A DNA stretch of 64,000 nucleotides from Tildeniella torsiva UHER 1998/13D (GTDB lineage Bacteria > Cyanobacteriota > Cyanobacteriia > Phormidesmidales > Phormidesmidaceae). The number at the start of each line of letters is the position of its first letter. Position 1 is the stretch's first letter. Made by a program: the position numbers and the translations under genes. The stretch covers positions 27,908 to 91,907 of the forward strand of contig JAHHIH010000026.1 of assembly GCA_019358835.1 (NCBI GenBank), read 5' to 3'. A model generated the notes under the pieces. The model searched no databases. It was not told where the DNA came from and worked only from the letters and a program-made list of their open reading frames with translations. Shown in pieces: positions 54,327 to 63,909 of the stretch.

Positions 54327-56909
54327 GTGACGGCTGACCCGCGCCTTGTCCCTATTGTTGAATATTTCGCCACCCGTAGCTGGCAGCCCCTTACGTTTCA
54401 GGCCGAAACTTGGACGGCTTACCTCGCGGGGCGCAGCGGGCTGGTGCAGGTGCCCACCGGATCGGGCAAAACCTACGCAGCGGTGATGGGAGCGATCGCC
54501 GAGATGATCGCCAACCCCACCCCAGGCTTGCAATTGCTCTACATCACCCCTTTACGCGCCCTGTCGCGCGATATTGAGCAGGCGATCAAGGCTCCGATTG
54601 AGGCGATGGGCTGGGGCATCACCGTCGAGTCGCGCACGGGCGATACTAGCTCGGCCCGCAAGACCAAGCAGCTCAAGAACATGCCGAATATTCTCATCAC
54701 CACGCCCGAGTCGCTGGCGGTGATGCTGTCGTACAAAGACGGGAAAAAGCGGTTCGAGACTTTGCAGGGGGTAATTCTCGACGAGTGGCACGAGCTGATG
54801 AGTTCGAAGCGAGGCACCCAGGCGGAGCTGTGTTTGGGGTATCTGCGATCGCTCCAGCCCAGCCTCCGCACCTGGGCGATCTCGGCCACTCTAGGGAACC
54901 TGGAAGAAGCAGCCCAAACCGCCGTGGGCTTGGGTGCCGAGCCTGTGATCATTCGCTCAAATCTGAAGCGCGACACGGTAATCAAAAGCATTCGCCCTGA
55001 GTCGGTGGATACCTTCCCTTGGGCAGGGCACCTGGGCCTGCGCATGTTTGAAACCCTGGTGGAGGCGCTGGATATTGAGAAATCCACCCTGATTTTTACC
55101 AACACCCGCAACCAGGCCGAGCGCTGGTACCAGGCGCTAAACTTTGCCCTGCCCGAGGAGGGCGATCGCATTGCCCTGCACCACGGCTCGATCGATGTCA
55201 AAGAGCGAGAGGCGATCGAGGCTGGGGTAAAATCTGGCGATATCAAATGGATAGTTTGTACCTCATCGCTGGATCTAGGCGTCGATTTTCAGCCCGTGGA
55301 GCGGGTGGTGCAGATCGGCAGCGCCAAAAATCTGGCGCGGCTATTACAGCGGGCGGGGCGCAGTGCCCACGTGCCCGAAGGTACTTCAGAAGTGTTCTTT
55401 TTGCCGACTAATGCTTTAGAACTGCTAGAAATCTCCGCCTTTCGCCGGGGGCTAGAACTGGGCGACATGGAAACTCGCCGTCCCCGGCACAAGCCCTACG
55501 ATGTGCTGGTACAGCATCTCGTCACCCTAGCCTGCGGTGATGGTTTTGAGCCGCAAAAGACCCTAGAAAACCTTCGCCAGACCGTCGCCTACGCCGATCT
55601 CACCAACGAAGAATACCAGTGGATTTTGGATTTTATTGAGAACGGTGGTCAGTGTTTGGGAGCCTATCCTCGCTACAAAAAAGTGGTGCGAGAAGATGGA
55701 CTTTTCAAAGTCAGCGATGCAAAACTGGCCCGCACTCACCGCATGGGTATTGGCACCATTACCTCCAACACGCCGGTCAAAATTGTCTACACCAACCGTA
55801 AAGAAATTGGCACCGTCGAAGAATCGTTTGTGTCGCGGCTGAAAAAAGGGGACGTATTCTTTTTTGCCGGACGACAGCTAGAGTATTTTCAAATGAAGGA
55901 CATGGTGCTCTACGTCAAAGGCACCCGCAAAAAATCGACCGTGACCCCCACCTGGGGCGGCGGCCAACTGGCCATTTCAGATACCCTCAGCCACCATTTA
56001 CGCCGTGAGGTGGAGCGAGTACGATTCTCCTTCGAAGAGGCTGTACCAAAGCTCCTCAGCGCCTCCGACAACGCAGACTCTCTACCAATAGCATCCTCCA
56101 CTGGCGAGACTAGATCCCCCCACTCTCCTGCGATAAAAGATCTATCTGGTGCCCCCCTTTTGAAGGGGGGAAGGGGTAATCTTTGGGAATCTCCCAACGA
56201 CGAAATTCTCACTATCACCCCCATTCTCGAAGCTCAGCAGCGTCTTTCTACATTGCCAACCGCCGATGAATTGTTAGTAGAAAGCTGCAAAACTCGCGAG
56301 GGACAACACCTCTATGTGTTTCCCTTTGAGGGTCGCTTTGTTCACGAGGGTCTAGGGTTTCTCTGGGGCTATCGGTTCGCCAAGCAAAAGACAGCCACGT
56401 TTACCATTTCCGTCAACGACTACGGCTTTGAAATTCTCGGCCCTAAGGGGTATCCCTACCAGAATCTATTCTCTAGCGACTTTTTTAGCCTAGAGAATTT
56501 GGAGGACGATATTCGCGCCAGCCTCAACATTTCGGAGCTGACCCAGCGCAAGTTTCGCGGCGTGGCCCAGGTGGCGGGGCTGGTGTTTAAGGGCTATCCG
56601 GGGTCGCGCAAAACATCGAGCCAGCTTCAGGTGAGCACATCGCTACTCTACGAGGTATTCACTAAGTATGAGCCAGACAACCTATTGCTGAAGCAGGCGG
56701 AGCGGGAGGTGCTGCAAGACCAGCTAGAAACGCACCGACTAGCAAAAACCCTTAGCCGGTTAGACCAGCGTTCTGTGGTGTGGAAAGACACCAAGCGCCC
56801 CTCGCCCCTGGCTTTTCCATTACTGGTGGAGCGGCTCAACTCGCGCATGTCGAACGAAACCCTGCTAGAGCGCATTCAGCGAATGAAAGACCAATGGGAT
56901 AGGAAGTGA
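54327..56909 (+). CDS. Lhr-like DEXH helicase of the ligase-associated type
   Basis: 860 residues from a GTG with GGAG upstream. Motif I is PTGSGKT (43-49), motif II VILDEWHEL, motif III SATLG, motif VI LLQRAGRSAH. The N-terminal WQPLTFQAETWTAYLAGRSGLVQ is typical of ligase-associated DEXH helicases, predicted DNA-repair enzymes. Neither the ATP-dependent ligase nor the exonuclease that usually accompany it lies in the window. Residues about 590-620 (APLLKGGRGN) come from a CCCCCCTT-AAGGGGGG repeat inserted in frame. Confidence 0.9.
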   Translation: MTADPRLVPIVEYFATRSWQPLTFQAETWTAYLAGRSGLVQVPTGSGKTYAAVMGAIAEMIANPTPGLQLLYITPLRALSRDIEQAIKAPIEAMGWGITVESRTGDTSSARKTKQLKNMPNILITTPESLAVMLSYKDGKKRFETLQGVILDEWHELMSSKRGTQAELCLGYLRSLQPSLRTWAISATLGNLEEAAQTAVGLGAEPVIIRSNLKRDTVIKSIRPESVDTFPWAGHLGLRMFETLVEALDIEKSTLIFTNTRNQAERWYQALNFALPEEGDRIALHHGSIDVKEREAIEAGVKSGDIKWIVCTSSLDLGVDFQPVERVVQIGSAKNLARLLQRAGRSAHVPEGTSEVFFLPTNALELLEISAFRRGLELGDMETRRPRHKPYDVLVQHLVTLACGDGFEPQKTLENLRQTVAYADLTNEEYQWILDFIENGGQCLGAYPRYKKVVREDGLFKVSDAKLARTHRMGIGTITSNTPVKIVYTNRKEIGTVEESFVSRLKKGDVFFFAGRQLEYFQMKDMVLYVKGTRKKSTVTPTWGGGQLAISDTLSHHLRREVERVRFSFEEAVPKLLSASDNADSLPIASSTGETRSPHSPAIKDLSGAPLLKGGRGNLWESPNDEILTITPILEAQQRLSTLPTADELLVESCKTREGQHLYVFPFEGRFVHEGLGFLWGYRFAKQKTATFTISVNDYGFEILGPKGYPYQNLFSSDFFSLENLEDDIRASLNISELTQRKFRGVAQVAGLVFKGYPGSRKTSSQLQVSTSLLYEVFTKYEPDNLLLKQAEREVLQDQLETHRLAKTLSRLDQRSVVWKDTKRPSPLAFPLLVERLNSRMSNETLLERIQRMKDQWDRK
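56152..56170. repeat. CCCCCCTT-TTG-AAGGGGGG repeat inside the helicase gene
   Basis: A perfect 8-bp hairpin of a dispersed cyanobacterial type, with GGAAGGGG following. It is read in frame as G-A-P-L-L-K-G-G-R-G. The surrounding 20 residues do not look like part of the helicase fold. Confidence 0.6.
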
Positions 56910-56918
56910 AGGCAGTGT

Positions 56919-57437
56919 CTAACCGTTGGTTGGAATGCCTTCGTAGGATGATTCGAGGGCGTTAAGTTGACTAACGAGTGCGGCGATCGCCTCTGGACTG
57001 GCCGCCTTCTGCGAATTTGTTAGCACCTCGCGGCCCAGCACCGTGCAGCCCAGGTGGGAGAGCTGCTGCCGAATGGCCAGCGTCACCTTTTGCCCACCGC
57101 CGCCGCTGTGGGTAGCTAGAGCCACAGGCCGGGCGTTGAATAGGGCGCGAAAGTCGTCAGTGCTGACCGACAGCCAGGCGATCGCATTGCTCAGCACTGG
57201 CGGAATGGAGCCGTTGTACTCGGGTGCACAGATTATCATGCCTTTGTGCTGTCGCATGGCCTGAGCCAGTTTGAGCAGGCCGTCGCCAGCACTGCTGCCC
57301 TCTAGCGAGTCGTAAAGCGGCAGCTGCAACTCAGGCAGGCTAATGACCTCGGCGGTTGCCCCGCTATTGGTGGCTTCGGCGGCAAAGGCGTGGGCCAAAT
57401 CCAGGTTTTTACCGTTGGTGGCAGATAAGATCAGCAT
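56919..57437 (-). CDS. NADPH-dependent FMN reductase (flavodoxin-like)
   Basis: 172 residues from the ATG at 57437; a TTG three codons earlier opens the frame. LILSATNGKNLDLA, FMN-binding ICAPEYNGSIPPVLSNAIAWLS and THSGGGGQ fit the NADPH-dependent FMN reductase family, including chromate/azo reductases. It is convergent with the helicase gene, with a nine-base gap. Redox role in detoxification or flavin reduction. Confidence 0.92.
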   Translation of the reverse strand: MLILSATNGKNLDLAHAFAAEATNSGATAEVISLPELQLPLYDSLEGSSAGDGLLKLAQAMRQHKGMIICAPEYNGSIPPVLSNAIAWLSVSTDDFRALFNARPVALATHSGGGGQKVTLAIRQQLSHLGCTVLGREVLTNSQKAASPEAIAALVSQLNALESSYEGIPTNG

Positions 57438-57535
57438 TGTTCTCAAAAGATGACGGCAGCAGAACCGATGGACTTCACCGATACTATAGAAAATTGGTGC
57501 ATTTCAAGCCCATCGGCAGAAGGATTAGTGGCATT

Positions 57536-59428
57536 TCAACGACTATCGTATTGCCCCAGGTAGTGTTCAACCCGCTGGCGAGTGTCGGCGATCGCCAGCC
57601 CCTGGCTCCAGTATTCGACCATAGCGTGGCCAAAGGCCCAGGCGGCGCGATCGGGATGGTCGTTGTGGTCGAGCAGTAGCGGCCACAGGGCGAGCAAATC
57701 GAGCTGCACCTGGTCGGGGCCAATCACCTTAAACAGGTCATAGGCGAGCTGGAGCTTGCCCAGCACCACGGGCAACTGCTCGACTGGAATTTGCTCGGCC
57801 AGTAGGTAGGCCAGGGCCGGGGAGCCGGTGGTGAGGGTGGCGAGAAATTTCAGCACCGGGCTTTTGAGAAAAGCAGTGACCCCCTGGGTGGTGCTCATCT
57901 GCAAGCGGTAGCGGTTGATCAGGCGGGCAGCGGCGGTGATTTTGGTCTCGCGATCGCGCAAAAACCGGGCCAGCCGCAGTTCCTTCGCCGGGTCAATCAG
58001 CTCGATTAGGGCGGTGGACAGAGCCTCGATATTCCACCCAGGGCGATCGGCGTCGCGGGTAACAAGGGGCAGGATGCGATCGCAAAGATCCCCCAGCTGC
58101 TCTTGCCGGTAGCGGGTGGCCTCGCGGATGGAGATTTCTTTGGGGCGATCGCCCCACTGCCAATCGTAGGGGGGCTGCCACTCCCGCAGGGGCCGCAGCC
58201 GATCCACCTGGGTTAGGGCCGTAATGGCGGGCAGATCGGGCACTTCTTGGCGCATGTCGCGCAGCAAATCGGCATCCATTTGCAGGGCCGGGTCGAGGGC
58301 AGGGGTGACCAGCAGCAGCAGGTCGGCCTCGCGGGCACAGTCAAGCAGCTGGTCGCGGTAGTCGGTGCGATCGACCTGCTCGTAGCCGGGGGAATCCCAC
58401 AGGGTGAGGGTTTCGCCCGCGTCGCCCTGCCAGCGATAGGTGCTGATGGTGTCGGTGCTGGGCAGCACATCGACCTCGGCCAGGTCGGCGTCGAACAGCG
58501 TGTTGATCACACTGCTCTTGCCCGCCCCGGTGCGCCCCACTAGCAAAATGTTGACGGGTTTTTCGGCCACCGCATTCACCGGCTCGGCCTGGTCGAGAAT
58601 TTCCCGCAGAGTTTGCGTTTGGGCCTGGGGCAGCGGCTTTTTGGGGCCGGGCAGGGTCGGCAGTTCGCCGCTGTAGAGCGCTACCGACTGGCGGTACAGG
58701 TTTCGCAGGGTGGCCTCTCGCAGCAGCGCATTCAAATTGCCCAAAAGCTGCTGGTTAGCCAGGGCGTTGGTGGGTTCGCTTAGGGTGCGGGCGGCGGCGG
58801 CGGCGGGGTTGATCAGCCACTGTGCCCAGTTCCAGGCCTGCCACAGCTTGCGGGCCGAGGGTTCGACCTGGCGGTAGACTTCGTAGCCCTGCACCGCCTG
58901 GCCCACGGTCACCTGGCCCAGCACCGGAGTTAGGGTGTCAATCCAGCGATCGACGTCATCCACGGTGCCCCTCAGCAGGCCGTAGGCATCGGGCAGGTAG
59001 ATGTTGAGCAGCGGATATTTCACACCGGGATGGTAGGCGTGGGCCACCGCCGTCACCACCTCGCGGCAGCGCTCCCAAAAGGGGTTCCAGTCTTCCCATA
59101 GGGGTGGGTCTTGCTGAGCGGCAACGAGAATGTCTTCTAGAGCGGCAGCGGCAGAGCCAGCGTTAGGAATGCCGACGGGAGCCTCTTCAGTCACTTCCTC
59201 CAGCTCCTGCTGCACCTGCTCTAGGGCTGCTTCCATTTGCTTGAAAACCGGCTTCGTCCAGCGGGCCAGCAGCCCTCGCCACAGCACCAGCATAAGGACG
59301 ATTACGCCCCAGATCCAGTTCAGCCCCCAGGCGTGAATTTGTGCGCCTGCTGCGGTCAAGATGAATCCGGCGATCGCCACCAGAGGTAGCGCCAGCACCG
59401 CCCACTGCCAGGGTTGAAGTCGCACCAT
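57536..59428 (-). CDS. Membrane-associated GTPase
   Basis: 630 residues. Two membrane helices (about 8-50) are followed by a coiled-coil and helical part, then a GTPase domain from about 290: G1 VGRTGAGKSSV, G3 LWDSPG, G4 LTQVDRL. A helical C-terminal region follows. It is like the Era/YcjX-type or dynamin-like large GTPases conserved in cyanobacteria. The role may be in membrane or cell-envelope maintenance; this is inference. Confidence 0.88.
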   Translation of the reverse strand: MVRLQPWQWAVLALPLVAIAGFILTAAGAQIHAWGLNWIWGVIVLMLVLWRGLLARWTKPVFKQMEAALEQVQQELEEVTEEAPVGIPNAGSAAAALEDILVAAQQDPPLWEDWNPFWERCREVVTAVAHAYHPGVKYPLLNIYLPDAYGLLRGTVDDVDRWIDTLTPVLGQVTVGQAVQGYEVYRQVEPSARKLWQAWNWAQWLINPAAAAARTLSEPTNALANQQLLGNLNALLREATLRNLYRQSVALYSGELPTLPGPKKPLPQAQTQTLREILDQAEPVNAVAEKPVNILLVGRTGAGKSSVINTLFDADLAEVDVLPSTDTISTYRWQGDAGETLTLWDSPGYEQVDRTDYRDQLLDCAREADLLLLVTPALDPALQMDADLLRDMRQEVPDLPAITALTQVDRLRPLREWQPPYDWQWGDRPKEISIREATRYRQEQLGDLCDRILPLVTRDADRPGWNIEALSTALIELIDPAKELRLARFLRDRETKITAAARLINRYRLQMSTTQGVTAFLKSPVLKFLATLTTGSPALAYLLAEQIPVEQLPVVLGKLQLAYDLFKVIGPDQVQLDLLALWPLLLDHNDHPDRAAWAFGHAMVEYWSQGLAIADTRQRVEHYLGQYDSR

Positions 59429-59517
59429 GGCCCCGTTCCTACATAGCTAACGTCTTTAGTGTAAGCAGGGTGCGCTAAACCCAGGGCATAAATTAACCGA
59501 ACGATCGCTCAGTGTCG

Positions 59518-60387
59518 CTACGCGGGCTGGGGGAGGGGAAGGTCATCAGACTGGCGATCGCCCTCGGGTTCCCCTATGCGCTCCGCCACTGGCAACGGCT
59601 TACGGCCATAGCTCAGCTGATTGAGCCAAAACACATCCTCGGTACGCACCCGTTCAAACCCGGCATAGCCAAGCCAGGCATCCACATTGCCCTGGCCATA
59701 GTCGCGAATAAAGGGTTCCTCAAAAATGGTGCTGAGCCAGTCGGCGGCCCGCAGGGTGCGCTGGTTGCCGTCGAGCACCAGCATTTGCCCACCGGGCGTC
59801 AGCAGCCGAAACGCCTCTGAGAGAATAGTTTTAGCCACTGCCGGAGGCGTTTCGTGGAACAGCAGCGTGGCGCACACAACATCGAAGGATGCAGCGGGTA
59901 GCCCCGTAGACATGGCATTGCCGTGGCGAAAGGTCACATCGACCGCCGCAGCCTGGGCTTTGTAATTGGCCATCACCAGCATCTGGGGCGACAGGTCGAG
60001 GCCAATTACCTCGGCATTGGGGAACTGCCGCTTCAGCATGAAGGTGGTAGTGCCCGTGCCGCAGCCCAGGTCTAAAATTCGCCTAGGCTCGCCCCCAATG
60101 GCTTTGACCAGGCTCGCGCGCACCCAGGTTTCGCCGGGAGGCAGCACGTACTGAGTAATGGGGTCGTAGGTGAGGGCGGCATCGACATTCAGGTAGCCGT
60201 TTTTGATGCCGTGGAAGTTGCTGATCTTGTAGTAGTTGGGGTAGACCACCTGGGGATTGGTGAACTGGGACACCCCGGCCTCCCAATCAATGCTGTCGCG
60301 CAGCCGCAGCAGGGCGTCGCGATCGACCAGGTGCGAAAAAATCGGCGCTAGGAACTGCTCAAACAGGGTTTTAGACTGGGTTGCCAT
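59518..60387 (-). CDS. Class I SAM-dependent methyltransferase with N-terminal VVYPxYY module
   Basis: 289 residues. The N-terminal module NPQVVYPNYYKISNFHGIKNG and the Rossmann motif ILDLGCGTGTTT, VIGLDLS place it in the same family as the 21962-22906 gene. A C-terminal Asp/Pro-rich tail is short. The acceptor is unknown. A 130-bp gap precedes the GTPase gene downstream. Confidence 0.9.
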   Translation of the reverse strand: MATQSKTLFEQFLAPIFSHLVDRDALLRLRDSIDWEAGVSQFTNPQVVYPNYYKISNFHGIKNGYLNVDAALTYDPITQYVLPPGETWVRASLVKAIGGEPRRILDLGCGTGTTTFMLKRQFPNAEVIGLDLSPQMLVMANYKAQAAAVDVTFRHGNAMSTGLPAASFDVVCATLLFHETPPAVAKTILSEAFRLLTPGGQMLVLDGNQRTLRAADWLSTIFEEPFIRDYGQGNVDAWLGYAGFERVRTEDVFWLNQLSYGRKPLPVAERIGEPEGDRQSDDLPLPQPA

Positions 60388-60546
60388 AGGTCAATACCAA
60401 CGCCGCGCAAACTCCCCTCAGCGTAACAAGTTCGTTTTGCTCTGGCCAGAAAAAATGGCTGATTAATCCACCACCGCCTTTGAGTTAAGAGGCTTCTATG
60501 GCTATGGGAATGTCATAATTTGAATCACTAGCGGTACTGATACGCC

Positions 60547-61128
60547 ATGACCACTACCACCCAGCGTCTAACTCTAGATGAGTATCTAGTCCGTGACGAC
60601 GGCAGCGATCGCCGTTACGAGCTGATCAATGGAGAGCTGCTACCGATGAGTTTGGGCACGGGCAAGCATGGAGCCGTCATCAAGCGCCTGGAAAAGATAT
60701 TCGACGTTGAGGCTGAGCGAGTTCAAAATACTTGGATTGCTCTAGCCGGAACCGTGGGTCTGCAAAGCCCCCGCAGCGATCGCTGGGACACCGTCAGAAT
60801 TCCTGATGTATCGGTGCTGACCTTAGAGCAGTGGGAGGCGTTGCAAGAGCGAGAGGCCATTATTCGCCTCAATGAGCCACCACCGCTGCTGGTGGTAGAA
60901 GTGGTGAGTGAATCGACTAAAAGCACCGATTACCGGGCAAAACGGGCAGAGTACAGCGTGCTAGACATTCCCGAGTATTGGATTGTAGATCCGCTGGTGG
61001 GTAAAGTGACCGTTTGCCTTCTCTTGGAAGGATGGTACGAGGCCACAGAATACCAGGGTCAGACTATACTCCAATCGTCCATTTTTCCGGAGTTGGCCTT
61101 AGCAGCTGAGACCATTTTGCAGGGCTAG
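60547..61128 (+). CDS. Uma2 family (DUF820) putative nuclease-fold protein
   Basis: 193 residues: LTLDEYLVRDDGSDRRYELINGELL, VRIPDVSVLT (PD), PLLVVEVVSES, EYWIVDPLVG. It is the third Uma2 gene in the window. It ends one base before the GNAT gene, so they are cotranscribed. Role unknown. Confidence 0.9.
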   Translation: MTTTTQRLTLDEYLVRDDGSDRRYELINGELLPMSLGTGKHGAVIKRLEKIFDVEAERVQNTWIALAGTVGLQSPRSDRWDTVRIPDVSVLTLEQWEALQEREAIIRLNEPPPLLVVEVVSESTKSTDYRAKRAEYSVLDIPEYWIVDPLVGKVTVCLLLEGWYEATEYQGQTILQSSIFPELALAAETILQG

Positions 61129-61129
61129 C

Positions 61130-61624
61130 ATGGAGCACAAGAATGGCTTTGCGCTACCAGGCTACCGGTTGAGGGTAGGCTCTAGCCGCGATCGCGCCAC
61201 TGTGGTCAAATTCATGGAGTGCACCTACCGCGAGCTTGACCCCCAGCAGCCTACAAGCCACATCGCCGCTACGGTCGATCGCTACCTCGGTCGAGACACG
61301 CCCCTCTGGTGGGTAGATGTGGATTCTACCACTACTCCGGTGGGGGCAATCTGGCTAGGGCAGGCAACCGATCAGCGCAGCGGCGTTCTGCATCCCTATG
61401 TGCTGATGCTTTACGTTGTCCCTGAGCATCGGCGACGCGGCATCGCCACGGCCCTACTCGCGGTGGCCCATCAGTGGGCGCAGCAGCAGGGGCACAGGCA
61501 GATCAGCTTGCAGGTGTTTAGCCAAAATCAAGCGGCCCAGGCGCTATACCAATCGCTTGGCTACTACCCTGAGGCCATTCTGCTAAAAAAGGAACTGGGC
61601 TCAGCCGCTAGCGAAACCCCTTAA
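61130..61624 (+). CDS. GNAT family N-acetyltransferase
   Basis: 164 residues. Acetyl-CoA motif A is MLYVVPEHRRRGIATALL (Q/RxxGxG/A form), and the C-terminal ALYQSLGYYPEAILLKKEL is typical. The acceptor cannot be inferred. Its ATG is one base after the Uma2 stop. Confidence 0.9.
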   Translation: MEHKNGFALPGYRLRVGSSRDRATVVKFMECTYRELDPQQPTSHIAATVDRYLGRDTPLWWVDVDSTTTPVGAIWLGQATDQRSGVLHPYVLMLYVVPEHRRRGIATALLAVAHQWAQQQGHRQISLQVFSQNQAAQALYQSLGYYPEAILLKKELGSAASETP

Positions 61625-61672
61625 CGTTGCCAGCCGTGGCCGGTTACGTTAAGCGAAGAATTCAGATGCGTT

Positions 61673-62173
61673 TTAGCGCTGATACCAGGCTGCCAATGCC
61701 AGCGCCAGCCCGTCCGCCGCATCGTCAGGGCGGGGAATGCGCTCTAGACCCAGCTCTCGGGCCACCGCCTGCTGCACCTCAGACTTATCGGCATTGCCGT
61801 AGCCCGTTAGCGCCTGCTTCACCTGGGCCGGGGTAAACTCCACAAAAGGCAGGCTGTGCTGAGCCAGCACCAGCATCACCACCCCCCGCGCCTGGGCCAC
61901 CAAAATCGTGTTGCCCATGCGATAGAAGAAAAACTTTTCGATCGCCACTAAATCCGGCTTATACAGCTCTAGCAGGCTGTGTAGATCGGTGTAGATGGTA
62001 CAGAGGCGATCGCCCACCGGAGTCTTTGCGGGCGTTTCGATCACGCCAAAATCGACCACCGCGGCCTCGGCATGGCCTCCGGTGGCTGGCAGTAAATTAG
62101 GGTCGTCGCCGTCGATTACCCCAAAGCCCAGAATGGCTAGCCCTGGGTCAAGCCCAAGAATGCGCTGACCCAC
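61673..62173 (-). CDS. ruvC: Holliday junction resolvase RuvC
   Basis: 166 residues with the RNase H fold and the four acids: D8 in LGLDPG, E in VAIEKFFF, and DD in [13 protein letters not shown]. It cuts Holliday junctions during recombination repair with RuvAB. It starts eight bases after the chlI stop, so the two genes are cotranscribed, an order I recall from other cyanobacteria. Confidence 0.96.
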   Translation of the reverse strand: MGQRILGLDPGLAILGFGVIDGDDPNLLPATGGHAEAAVVDFGVIETPAKTPVGDRLCTIYTDLHSLLELYKPDLVAIEKFFFYRMGNTILVAQARGVVMLVLAQHSLPFVEFTPAQVKQALTGYGNADKSEVQQAVARELGLERIPRPDDAADGLALALAAWYQR

Positions 62174-62181
62174 AGTATTGC

Positions 62182-63309
62182 TTACCGAGCCCCCACAGGC
62201 TGGCGACCGTTGACCGCCGCATCGGGGTCGGCCAGGCCAAACACCTTGCAGAACACCTTCTCGACCTTGTAGCCCGAGTCGATGCTCTCTAGGGGGTCTT
62301 TGCGCAAGCGGTGGCGCAGGCAGAGCACGATGACGCGCTTGATGTCGTCAAGGGTGACTTCGGTGCGGCCCTCGTAGGCGGCGATCGCCTTGGCGGCCCG
62401 GTTGGTGACAATGTCGCCCCGCAGCCCGTCCACATCTAGCTCTGAGCAAACTTCAGAGATCCGCACCCGGTCTTCGTGCTCTAGGTTGACTGAGGCTAGC
62501 CGCTTTTGAGCCTCGACTAGCTTGACCTGGAGCGCTTCCTGCTCGGCCTGGTGCTTGGTTAGGTAGGCAGCGGGGTCGGCATCAAACTCAGAGCGTTCTT
62601 CAACGATCTGCACCCGCAGCTCGGGGTCGCGCACGGTGCGAATTTCGGCGTGCATACCAAAGCGATCGAGCAACTGGGGCCGCAGTTCACCTTCCTCGGG
62701 GTTGCCGGAGCCCACCAGCACAAACTGGGCCGGGTGACGAATGGAGATGCCCTCGCGCTCTACGGTGTTCCAGCCCGAGGCGGCGGAGTCGAGCAGCACA
62801 TCGACGAGGTGGTCGTCGAGCAGGTTGACCTCATCTACATAGAGAATGCCGCGATTGGCCTTGGCCAGCAAACCCGGCTCAAAGGCTTTGACCCCTTCGG
62901 AAAGGGCTTTTTCGATGTCGATGGTGCCGCAAACCCGGTCTTCGGTAGCGCCCAGAGGCAGGTCAACCATAGGCACTTTCTTGAGCGCCACGGGCAGGTC
63001 ATCGGTACCGCGCTCAGCCCACACATCGCGGTCTTGGGGCGAACGGCTGAAGGGGTCATCGGCTACGACCTCGATTTCGGGCAGCAGGTCGGCCAGGGCG
63101 CGAATGGTGGTGGATTTGCCGGTGCCGCGATCGCCCATGATCATTACCCCGCCAATTTTGGGGTCGATGACGTTGAGCAGCAGGGCCAGCTTCATGTCGT
63201 CTTGGCCAATCACGGCGGTGAAGGGAAATACCGCGCGGCGGGCGGGGGCAAAGGTGGCCGAAGGGGTCGCAACAGTAGAATTCACAGGCGTTTCAAAAGA
63301 TGACGGCAA
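62182..63309 (-). CDS. chlI: Magnesium chelatase ATPase subunit I
   Basis: 375 residues. AAA+ motifs: Walker [10 protein letters not shown], Walker [11 protein letters not shown], sensor and arginine finger region QLLDRFGMH. ChlI with ChlD and ChlH inserts Mg into protoporphyrin IX, the first step of chlorophyll synthesis, which GUN4 stimulates. It is the most direct sign that the host is photosynthetic. Followed by ruvC. Confidence 0.97.
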   Translation of the reverse strand: MPSSFETPVNSTVATPSATFAPARRAVFPFTAVIGQDDMKLALLLNVIDPKIGGVMIMGDRGTGKSTTIRALADLLPEIEVVADDPFSRSPQDRDVWAERGTDDLPVALKKVPMVDLPLGATEDRVCGTIDIEKALSEGVKAFEPGLLAKANRGILYVDEVNLLDDHLVDVLLDSAASGWNTVEREGISIRHPAQFVLVGSGNPEEGELRPQLLDRFGMHAEIRTVRDPELRVQIVEERSEFDADPAAYLTKHQAEQEALQVKLVEAQKRLASVNLEHEDRVRISEVCSELDVDGLRGDIVTNRAAKAIAAYEGRTEVTLDDIKRVIVLCLRHRLRKDPLESIDSGYKVEKVFCKVFGLADPDAAVNGRQPVGAR

Positions 63310-63759
63310 AATTTAAGAGTGTCTTCCATTGTGCCACAGTACCTGCGCTCCTTCGTCTGAGCACGACGCAAAAGAGCGATTCTCATTAGCTGCTGGCTAC
63401 GGTATGACCGCAAGGGCTGGTGTAGATATTACTTACTGGCTCTGTACAAGGAGGCTGAAGCTAAAGAGAATTTGAGCGATCGCTGACCAAAGTTGAGGAG
63501 TGGTTATACTGATTTTTCTCTACCTAATCACCCTATACAGGGGTATTGGGCAGACAACTTTCCCCCTTAACCATCCGTATAAGGATATTAAGCGGAAAAT
63601 TTCTTTCTAATAACGAGTTCGGCGGTTTATGCCCGATGCGCATTGCGTCACAAAGAATTTTCGTAGAAAGCAAGGACTGAAAGGAGCGTAATCTGCTGTA
63701 TCAGTCCGTCGTATATATTTTTTTGCCCAATTCTAAGTTGCAGATAATTTGGATGGATT
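63310..63759. other. Intergenic region upstream of chlI
   Basis: A 450-bp gap with A/T-rich parts. TATACT at 63505-63510 (plus strand) is a possible -10 for the small ORFs to the right. A GCGATCGC site lies at about 63477. No other feature is evident. Confidence 0.45.
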
Positions 63760-63906
63760 ATGAAAGACAAACCTGAATCACTCGAAGACTTGTACGACTC
63801 GTACAAGCGAGTTTACCCTTGGTATCGAGGTCCGGATAGGATTAAAAGGATTATTGGTTGGGTAGATGCTGATGGGTGCATTCCAGTCTTGCAAGACTTA
63901 GGATGA
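63760..63906 (+). CDS. Possible small protein (48 residues)
   Basis: An ATG with GGATGG eight bases upstream opens a frame of 48 codons, MKDKPESLEDLYDSYKR then VYPWYRGPDRIKRIIG. The acidic-helical start and Trp-rich middle look plausible as protein, but no family is recognised. It is followed after three bases by another open frame. Confidence 0.45.
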   Translation: MKDKPESLEDLYDSYKRVYPWYRGPDRIKRIIGWVDADGCIPVLQDLG

Positions 63907-63909
63907 GAA

